The notes under the pieces: generated by a model
What the model was told of the DNA's origin: nothing
Database searches by the model: none
What the model saw: the letters and a program-made list of their open reading frames with translations, nothing else
Shown: in pieces, positions 58,158-64,000 of the stretch
Layout: each line of letters begins with the position of its first letter
Position numbering within the stretch: the stretch's first letter is position 1
Origin: Pseudidiomarina sp. CB1
GTDB lineage: Bacteria; Pseudomonadota; Gammaproteobacteria; Enterobacterales; Alteromonadaceae
Assembly (NCBI RefSeq): GCF_024752025.1
Contig: NZ_JANTPU010000001.1
Span: 1,240,001-1,304,000 of the forward strand
Length of the DNA stretch: 64,000 bases
Direction of reading: 5' to 3'
Made by a program: the position numbers and the translations under genes

Positions 58158-58688
58158 ATGACACAACAAATCACTTTGGCCGGCGGCTGTTTTTGGTGCA
58201 TCGAAGGCGCATTCAAGCAAGTTCGCGGCGTCTTGAAAGCACAATCAGGCTACGCTGGTGGCAATAAGCCAGAACCCACCTATGAAGAAGTCTGCACGGG
58301 GAACACTGGGCACGCCGAAGTCGTGCAAATCACTTTCGAGCCCACCGCATTATCCGTGCGCGAAGTCCTTGAGATCTTTTTTGCCTTGCACGACCCGACG
58401 CAATTAAACCGGCAAGGTAACGACGTTGGCACACAATATCGTTCGGCTATCTTTTACCAAACCGATGCGCAAAAAGAAGAAGCTGAAAAGATCATTGAAG
58501 AAATGCGCGCTGAAGGTACGTGGCAGGACGAGATAGTGACCGAGGTATTACCGCTCGAGAAGTTCTGGCCTGCGGAGGACTACCACGATAATTATGTAGA
58601 GCGTAATCCACAAAATGCCTACTGCCAGGCGGTCGTAAGCCCGAAATTGGCGAAGTTTAAGCGCACTTTCGCCGAGAAGCTCGAATAA
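58158..58688 (+). CDS. msrA: Peptide methionine-S-sulfoxide reductase MsrA
   Basis: 176 residues. Catalytic GCFWC at 10-14, then GYAGG and the GNTGHAEVV box. It reduces Met-S-sulfoxide. TAGGAG precedes the ATG. Convergent with fdx across a shared terminator. Confidence 0.96.
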   Translation: MTQQITLAGGCFWCIEGAFKQVRGVLKAQSGYAGGNKPEPTYEEVCTGNTGHAEVVQITFEPTALSVREVLEIFFALHDPTQLNRQGNDVGTQYRSAIFYQTDAQKEEAEKIIEEMRAEGTWQDEIVTEVLPLEKFWPAEDYHDNYVERNPQNAYCQAVVSPKLAKFKRTFAEKLE

Positions 58689-58714
58689 AAAAGGAGGCCT
58701 CGGCCTCCTTTCTT
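58687..58714. terminator. Bidirectional terminator between msrA and fdx
   Basis: AAGGAGGC (58691-58698), CTCG loop and GCCTCCTT (58703-58710) form a perfect 8-bp stem, with A/T runs on both sides. It ends msrA on plus and fdx on minus. Confidence 0.92.
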
Positions 58715-59052
58715 TAGTGGTTTTCTTTGACCATGTTGATGGTGTATTTGGGGATTTCAATGACAAGGTCTTCGCCGTTGACGCGGGCTTGACAGCTTAG
58801 GCGTGAGTCGGGGTCGAGGCCCCAGGCTTTGTCGAGCATGTCGTCTTCGTTGTCGTTGATTTCGGCGAGTGAGTCGTAGCCTTCGCGCACGTAGACATGG
58901 CAAGTGGTGCAGGCGCAAACCTTTTCGCAGGCGTGCTCAATGCCAATACCGTTGCGGAGTGCGACATCTAATACGCTTTCGCCGTCAGCTGCTTCAACAG
59001 CGGTGCCTTCTGGGCACAGTTCTTCATGCGGTAAAAAAACGATTTTTGGCAT
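58714..59052 (-). CDS. fdx: [2Fe-2S] ferredoxin of the isc operon
   Basis: 112 residues. Cluster cysteines in CEKVCACTTC (first, second and third) and a fourth in LSCQARV. It supplies electrons for Fe-S assembly. Last isc gene here; no iscX follows, since msrA converges right after. Confidence 0.96.
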   Translation of the reverse strand: MPKIVFLPHEELCPEGTAVEAADGESVLDVALRNGIGIEHACEKVCACTTCHVYVREGYDSLAEINDNEDDMLDKAWGLDPDSRLSCQARVNGEDLVIEIPKYTINMVKENH

Positions 59053-59076
59053 TACACGGTTCCTCGTTTAAGCTTT

Positions 59077-59147
59077 TCCCGTAGTAGAACTACGGGCTAC
59101 TTCACTTTGTTTGGTTCTGGTTCCCCCGTAGTAGAACTACGGGCTAC
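59077..59147. repeat. REP array K between fdx and hscA (two units)
   Basis: Two inverted CCCGTAG-type units at 59077-59100 and 59124-59147, 47 bases apart, in the 115-base gap between hscA and fdx in the isc operon. Confidence 0.9.
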
Positions 59148-59167
59148 TTCAATTTGTTCGGTTCTGG

Positions 59168-61063
59168 TTACAGTTCGTTGACGTTGCTGCCGGACAATGC
59201 TTTGCGGATGCCAGCATCCATACGTCGTGCTGCGAAATCTTCGCTGGCTTGATCAACCGTTTCAATGGCTTTCTCGATGTCATCCGACGATGTACCCGCG
59301 CGAGCTACGCGCAAGGCTTCCATGGCGTCATCAAGTCGTTTACGTTCCGCTTCGTCCAACAATTCGCCATCAACAGCTAAGGCACTGCTTAATGCTTCTA
59401 ACACGCGATCTGCTTCGACTTGTTGTTCGCGCAACATACGCGCCGCCATGTCTTCTTTTGCGTTGGTCATCGACGAAGTGATCATCTGCGTGATGTCTTC
59501 GTCGTTCAAGCCGTACGATGGTTTCACTTGAATCGATGCGGATACACCGCTTGATTTCTCCATTGCCGTGACACTAAGCAGGCCATCGGCGTCCACTTGG
59601 AAAGTCACACGAATATGCGCTGCCCCTGCTGCCATCGGTGGGATATCCGTTAATACGAAACGCGCGAGTGAACGGCAGTCGTCGACGAGTTCTCGCTCGC
59701 CCTGCACCACATGGATCATCATGGCGGTTTGGCCATCTTTGAAAGTGGTGAATTCTTGTGCTTTCGCAACTGGGATCGTAGTGTTACGTGCGACCACTTT
59801 TTCCACCAGTCCGCCCATGGTTTCTAAGCCTAAGGATAGCGGAATCACGTCCAACAATAGCATGTCGGAATCGGGTTTGTTGCCCGCGAGGATATCCGCT
59901 TGAATGGCGGCACCGATGGCAACCACTTGGTCGGGGTCGATCGATGTGAGCGGTTCGCGGCCGAAAAATTCGCCGACAGCCTCACGCACCCGTGGCACAC
60001 GGGTTGACCCGCCGACCATGACGACATCGAGCACTTCGGCGGCGTCAACTTCGGCGTCTTTTAGGGCGCGACGGCAGTTGACCAAAGTTTTGCGCACTAA
60101 GGGTTCAATGAGTTCGTTGAGTTGGGTGCGCGACAGTGTTGTTTTGAGTTCGGTGGCGTTGGGTGATTCCCCCGCAGTAGAACTGCGGGCTACGTGCACT
60201 TCGACTTCAGACTTATCGGTTAAGGCTTCTTTGGCGGCTTTGGCAGCGTTGATTAACGAGCGTTCAAGGCGCGCTGGTACGGCGTCGTCCAAGCCCCAAA
60301 CCTGCTTTAGGTGGCTAACAATAAGCTGGTCGAAGTCGTCACCACCGAGGGCGCTGTCGCCACCGGTCGCCAGCACTTCAAATACACCACCTTGTAGGCG
60401 CAAAATCGAAATATCGAAGGTGCCACCGCCAAGATCGTACACGGCGATCAGGCCTTCGCGGCCGGTGTCGAGGCCGTAGGCTACCGCGGCTGCGGTAGGT
60501 TCGTTGAGTAAACGTAAGACGTTTAAGCCCGCCAGTTGCGCGGCGTCTTTGGTGCTTTGCCGTTGCGCGTCATCAAAATAAGCTGGCACGGTGATGACTA
60601 CGCCGGTGAGCTCGCCACCTAAGGCGGCTTGAGCGCGAGCCGATAAAGAACGCAAAATGTCGGCCGATACTTCAACTGCATTGCGTTCGCCGGCGGCAGT
60701 ATGGAACACGGGTACGCCGTTATCGGTTTCGCTCATGCGGTAAGGCAAATTTGCGAAGTTACGCTGTACGTCGGCAACGGTGCGGCCGATAAAACGTTTG
60801 ACCGAGACGATGGTGTCTTCGGTAGCGAGTGAGGCATCGCCATGTTTCGCGACGGCATCATGACCGACGCAGATTTCGTCAGCGCCGTAGTAAACCACTG
60901 AAGGCAGAATTGCGCGGTCTTGCTCGTCGCACAACACTTGAGCTTCGCCGCTGCGCACGGTGGCAACCAAAGAGTTCGTGGTACCTAAGTCAATTCCTGC
61001 CGCCAACCGATGTTGATGCGGGGCTGTGCTTTGTCCGGGTTCTGCAATCTGCAAAAGTGCCAT
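59168..61063 (-). CDS. hscA: Fe-S cluster chaperone HscA with an in-frame REP peptide
   Basis: 631 residues, about 15 more than E. coli HscA (616). Hsp70 motifs: [41 protein letters not shown] and [20 protein letters not shown]; substrate-binding domain with [17 protein letters not shown]. After DKSEVEVH, in a loop of the nucleotide-binding domain before [13 protein letters not shown], it has [12 protein letters not shown] encoded by a REP (60170-60193). E. coli has a short VAGWQGE-type segment there. Hsp70-like action on IscU with HscB is known; the insertion is probably tolerated on the surface. Confidence 0.95.
   Translation of the reverse strand: MALLQIAEPGQSTAPHQHRLAAGIDLGTTNSLVATVRSGEAQVLCDEQDRAILPSVVYYGADEICVGHDAVAKHGDASLATEDTIVSVKRFIGRTVADVQRNFANLPYRMSETDNGVPVFHTAAGERNAVEVSADILRSLSARAQAALGGELTGVVITVPAYFDDAQRQSTKDAAQLAGLNVLRLLNEPTAAAVAYGLDTGREGLIAVYDLGGGTFDISILRLQGGVFEVLATGGDSALGGDDFDQLIVSHLKQVWGLDDAVPARLERSLINAAKAAKEALTDKSEVEVHVARSSTAGESPNATELKTTLSRTQLNELIEPLVRKTLVNCRRALKDAEVDAAEVLDVVMVGGSTRVPRVREAVGEFFGREPLTSIDPDQVVAIGAAIQADILAGNKPDSDMLLLDVIPLSLGLETMGGLVEKVVARNTTIPVAKAQEFTTFKDGQTAMMIHVVQGERELVDDCRSLARFVLTDIPPMAAGAAHIRVTFQVDADGLLSVTAMEKSSGVSASIQVKPSYGLNDEDITQMITSSMTNAKEDMAARMLREQQVEADRVLEALSSALAVDGELLDEAERKRLDDAMEALRVARAGTSSDDIEKAIETVDQASEDFAARRMDAGIRKALSGSNVNEL
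60170..60193 (-). repeat. Single REP unit inside hscA
   Basis: CCCGCAGTAGAACTGCGGG followed by CTAC, so GTAG first on the coding strand; read as VARSSTAG. Confidence 0.93.
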
Positions 61064-61091
61064 TCAGAAAACCTCGTTATTCGTGATTCGT

Positions 61092-61293
61092 GTAGCCCGT
61101 AGTTTTACTACGGGTTTGACCTGACGTTTTGGCCATGATCGTTGTATTCGACATACCCCGCAGTAGAACTGCGGGCTACGACATCTCGGCCATGGTTGTT
61201 GTATTCGACATACCCCGCAGTAGAACTGCGGGCTACGACATCTCGGCCATGATCGTTGTATTCGACATCCCCCGCAGTAGAACTGCGGGCTAC
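61092..61293. repeat. REP array L between hscB and hscA (four units, 57-base period)
   Basis: A direct CCCGTAG-type unit at 61092 and inverted CCCGCAG-type units ending at 61179, 61236 and 61293, spaced 57 bases with matching spacers. This array separates hscB from hscA by 232 bases, an unusually wide gap in an isc operon. Confidence 0.92.
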
Positions 61294-61295
61294 CA

Positions 61296-61796
61296 TTAAA
61301 CGTCTTCTAGGGCTTCGAGTTCGCGGCGGAGTTTGTGCATGAACTTTAATTTGCGAATTGTATCTGCTGCCGCTTCGTTGTCATTTGCAACTAACAAGCG
61401 CTCCAATTCACCTTGTAGCTCAGCGGTCTGCGCAGCTAAGTCTTTATAAGCGGCATCAATTCCAGCGAAATCGCCAGCATCGAGCTCTTCCACACGCTCA
61501 CGCCACTCCATTTGCGCCATCAAAAATTCAGGATCTTGCAGCGTCTTTTGCTCGTGCTGCATATCCACACCGCGCAACGCCAGCAAATGTTCCGCACGCA
61601 ACAACGGCGATCGCAACGTCTGATAGGCATCATTCAGTTGCGCCGTACGCTGCACTGCGAGCATCTTATCGCGCTCACTACCCGACGCATGACGATCAGG
61701 GTGGAGCGCCTGTTGCAGCTTGCGGTAACGCTGCTGCAACTCGGCTAAATCTAGCTCATAGGCGACGGGGAGATTAAAAAACTCGAAGTGATTCAT
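61296..61796 (-). CDS. hscB: Co-chaperone HscB
   Basis: 166 residues. J-domain with HPD in LQQALHPDRHASGS (His near 37), then a helical IscU-binding C-terminal domain. It delivers IscU to HscA. It begins directly after iscA. Confidence 0.95.
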   Translation of the reverse strand: MNHFEFFNLPVAYELDLAELQQRYRKLQQALHPDRHASGSERDKMLAVQRTAQLNDAYQTLRSPLLRAEHLLALRGVDMQHEQKTLQDPEFLMAQMEWRERVEELDAGDFAGIDAAYKDLAAQTAELQGELERLLVANDNEAAADTIRKLKFMHKLRRELEALEDV

Positions 61797-62120
61797 TTAT
61801 ACGTTAAAGCTCTCGCCGCAACCGCATTCGCCTTTGGCGTTAGGGTTGTTAAACTCGAAGCCTTCATTCAGGCCTTCTTTAACGAAGTCGAGCTCGGTAC
61901 CATCAAGGTAGACCAAGCTCTTGCCGTCGATGATGATCTTCACGCCTTTTTCTTCAAAGACGGTATCGGTGTCGTCCACCTCATCAACGAACTCCATTAC
62001 GTAAGCAAGGCCTGAGCAGCCGGTGGTTTTAACACCTAACCGGATACCCTCGCCCTTACCGCGCTGTTCCAAGAACGACCGCGCACGTTGTGCGGCCGCT
62101 TCGGTCATGGTAATCGCCAT
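61797..62120 (-). CDS. iscA: Iron-sulfur carrier IscA
   Basis: 107 residues. Cysteines in [11 protein letters not shown] (near 35) and ECGCGESF at the end, the conserved three-Cys set. Fe-S carrier to apo-proteins. Confidence 0.96.
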   Translation of the reverse strand: MAITMTEAAAQRARSFLEQRGKGEGIRLGVKTTGCSGLAYVMEFVDEVDDTDTVFEEKGVKIIIDGKSLVYLDGTELDFVKEGLNEGFEFNNPNAKGECGCGESFNV

Positions 62121-62182
62121 TACTGCCTCATTCTTGGTGCAAAAGTAGTGGTGCTAAAGTAGTGCTACAAATCGACTTAAAA

Positions 62183-62566
62183 TTAGCCTGCGTGTTTTTT
62201 CTTGTAGTCTTCCAACGCGGCTTTAATCGCGTCTTCTGCCAAGATAGAACAGTGAATTTTCACTGGCGGCAACGCTAATTCTTCAGCGATTTGCGTATTT
62301 TTCAACTGCGACGCTTCTTCAATCGACTTACCTTTTACCCACTCAGTTACAAGCGAGCTTGAAGCAATTGCCGAGCCACAGCCATAAGTTTTGAATTTTG
62401 CGTCTTCAATGATGCCAGCATCGTTGATTTTCAACTGCAATTTCATCACGTCACCACAGGCTGGTGCGCCGACCATACCGGTCACTACCGATGGGTCGTT
62501 CTTGTCGAAGCCGCCCACATTCCGTGGGTTTTCATAATGGTCGATTACTTTTTCACTGTATGCCAT
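62183..62566 (-). CDS. iscU: Fe-S scaffold IscU
   Basis: 127 residues. Scaffold cysteines in GAPACGDV, KTYGCGSAIASSS and KIHCSILAEDA; LPPVK, the HscA recognition motif, is immediately before the last. Builds [2Fe-2S] clusters with IscS. Confidence 0.97.
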   Translation of the reverse strand: MAYSEKVIDHYENPRNVGGFDKNDPSVVTGMVGAPACGDVMKLQLKINDAGIIEDAKFKTYGCGSAIASSSLVTEWVKGKSIEEASQLKNTQIAEELALPPVKIHCSILAEDAIKAALEDYKKKHAG

Positions 62567-62581
62567 AACACTTCACCTCTC

Positions 62582-63796
62582 TTAGTGTGCCGCCCACTCA
62601 ACGGTGTCCAAATCAACGCCGTCTTTGTACATTTCCCATAGGGGCGACATGTCGCGCAAGCGACCAATTGATTTCTGAATTTGCTCTACTGCGTGGTCCA
62701 CTTCTTCTTCAGTTGTGAAGCGACCAAAGCTGAAACGAATTGAGCTGTGCGCTAATTCGTCATTGCGGCCTAAGGCACGCAACACGTATGAAGGCTCAAG
62801 GCTTGCTGAGGTACAGGCTGAACCTGAAGAAACCGCTAGGTCTTTCAGTGCCATGATCAGGCTTTCACCTTCAACGAAGTTAAAACTAATATTGAAGATA
62901 TGCGGCACGCCATGCTCTTGCGAGCCGTTTACGTACACTTCTTCGATGTCTTTTACGCCATTCCATAGGCGGTCACGCAAGGCACGGAAGCGCTCACGCT
63001 CGGCAGCCATTTCTTCTTTTGCGATGCGAGCAGCTTCGCCCATACCGACGATCTGGTGCGTTGCTAAGGTACCTGAACGCATACCACGCTCATGACCACC
63101 ACCGTGCATTTGCGCGTTTAGGCGAATACGCGGACGACGGCGAACATACAAGGCACCGATGCCTTTCGGGCCATACATTTTGTGACCAGAAAAGCTCATC
63201 AAATCGACCGGCAACGACTGTAAATCGATGTCGATTTTACCAGCGCTCTGTGCTGCGTCGACATGGAAAATAGTCTTATTCTCGCGACACAAGTTTCCGA
63301 TAGTCTCGATATCTTGAATCACGCCAATTTCGTTATTCACATGCATAACGCTGACCAAAACAGTGTCTTCGCGCAACGCCGCTTTAAACACGTCGAGGTC
63401 AAGCAAACCGTCTTCTTTTACGTCTAAATAGGTAACTTCAAAACCTTCGCGCTCAAGCTGGCGACAAGTATCAAGCACAGCTTTATGCTCAGTTTTAACC
63501 GTAATGATGTGTTTACCTTTTTTCTGGTAAAACTCTGCAGCGCCTTTGATGGCCAAGTTGTCAGATTCTGTTGCACCTGAGGTGAAAACAATTTCACGCG
63601 GATCGGCATTGACCAAGTCAGCAATCTGGTTACGAGCGATATCGATCGCTTCCTCTGCCTGCCAACCAAAACGGTGCGAACGTGATGCCGGGTTACCAAA
63701 CTGACCATCTGGCGTTAGGAACTGGATCATCTTCTCAGCCACACGTGGGTCAACTGGCGTGGTTGCTGCGTAATCAAAATAAATCGGTAATTTCAT
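62582..63796 (-). CDS. iscS: Cysteine desulfurase IscS
   Basis: 404 residues. PLP lysine in [14 protein letters not shown] (near 206); active-site Cys in [21 protein letters not shown] (near 328). Supplies sulfur for Fe-S clusters and tRNA thiolation. Starts 30 bases after iscR. Confidence 0.97.
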   Translation of the reverse strand: MKLPIYFDYAATTPVDPRVAEKMIQFLTPDGQFGNPASRSHRFGWQAEEAIDIARNQIADLVNADPREIVFTSGATESDNLAIKGAAEFYQKKGKHIITVKTEHKAVLDTCRQLEREGFEVTYLDVKEDGLLDLDVFKAALREDTVLVSVMHVNNEIGVIQDIETIGNLCRENKTIFHVDAAQSAGKIDIDLQSLPVDLMSFSGHKMYGPKGIGALYVRRRPRIRLNAQMHGGGHERGMRSGTLATHQIVGMGEAARIAKEEMAAERERFRALRDRLWNGVKDIEEVYVNGSQEHGVPHIFNISFNFVEGESLIMALKDLAVSSGSACTSASLEPSYVLRALGRNDELAHSSIRFSFGRFTTEEEVDHAVEQIQKSIGRLRDMSPLWEMYKDGVDLDTVEWAAH

Positions 63797-63826
63797 TCAG
63801 TGCTACTCCTCACGTTGTCAGACAGC

Positions 63827-64000
63827 TTATAACTGACAATTCAGTGCAATTTGTTGCTCGCGTTTCTTTTGCTCCGCGATTTGCGCATTTTGGCGCTCGG
63901 CGACTTCGTTGATATCGCGTTGCTTGACCAGTTCAGCCAAGCTAATGTTCGCCAAGAAGTCTTCAATACGATCACTTAAATTCGACCATAGCGAATGGGT
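63827..64000 (-). CDS. iscR: Fe-S cluster regulator IscR, partial (C-terminus only)
   Basis: The last 57 codons plus the stop are in the window; the rest lies beyond the right edge. [24 protein letters not shown] matches the IscR C-terminal end, and a Lys/Gln-rich tail follows. IscR is an Rrf2-family [2Fe-2S] repressor of the isc operon. Its place directly before iscS agrees. Confidence 0.9.
   Translation of the reverse strand, partial: THSLWSNLSDRIEDFLANISLAELVKQRDINEVAERQNAQIAEQKKREQQIALNCQL

Noticed and set aside
58714-59052. iscX after fdx
   Set aside because: No coding sequence between fdx stop and the convergent msrA; iscX is not in this position.
61092-61293. REP arrays as a CRISPR array
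   Set aside because: Units are palindromic with inverted copies, spacers are repeated rather than unique, and copies lie inside genes; no cas genes.
61108-61296. 62-residue minus-strand frame made of VARSSTAG repeats
   Set aside because: It is only the translated REP array L; no ribosome site, no conserved protein.

Overview
The window comes from a Gram-negative gammaproteobacterium, most likely a marine Alteromonadales and possibly Idiomarinaceae. That placement is inferred from gene content and order: the isc cluster, the ndk-rlmN-pilW-rodZ-ispG-hisS-yfgM-bamB-der block, a complete gsp operon, gfc genes and two tandem prepilin systems. No rRNA, tRNA or CRISPR array was seen.

Layout. 1-8.7 kb holds surface glycan genes: a cut-off GT2 glycosyltransferase, wecG, wecB, a GT4 glycosyltransferase, wecC, a divergent pyruvyltransferase-like gene, an acyltransferase-3/SGNH protein and a nitroreductase-fold protein. 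9-9.7 kb holds a small toxin-antitoxin-like pair between repeat arrays, followed by a Wzx-like flippase. 11.5-18.9 kb holds four tandem paralogues of an acidic secreted protein family, proposed here as S-layer or major surface proteins. 19.2-29.1 kb holds a second type II secretion-like operon (G-E-F-H-I-J-K-L-M-C-D order). It runs on from gfcB-gfcC-gfcD (29-33 kb), with gfcA upstream and an mscS channel beyond. 34.3-45.9 kb is a complete canonical gspC-to-gspN operon. 46-48.3 kb holds hslO, a REP-associated tyrosine transposase (RAYT) and hslR. 48.5-64 kb is core housekeeping: der, bamB, yfgM, hisS, ispG, rodZ, pilW, rlmN, ndk, msrA and the isc operon (fdx, hscA, hscB, iscA, iscU, iscS, partial iscR).

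Two things stand out. First, about 50 copies of a GTAG-headed palindrome (GTAG followed by CCCGTGGTTCTACCACGGG and stem-compensated variants) are scattered in singles, inverted pairs and tandem arrays. They look like the REP/REPIN substrates of the resident RAYT. Copies lie in frame inside der, hscA and rodZ and in the prepilin leaders of gspI and gspJ. In at least three genes the stop codon is the TAG of the REP head. Second, a dedicated second type II-like secretion operon lies directly upstream of four tandem, separately terminated secreted paralogues that share a C-x13-C pair and a C-terminal signature. This suggests a surface-layer protein family with its own exporter. Function was assigned from translated sequence and motif recognition only; no database search was run.
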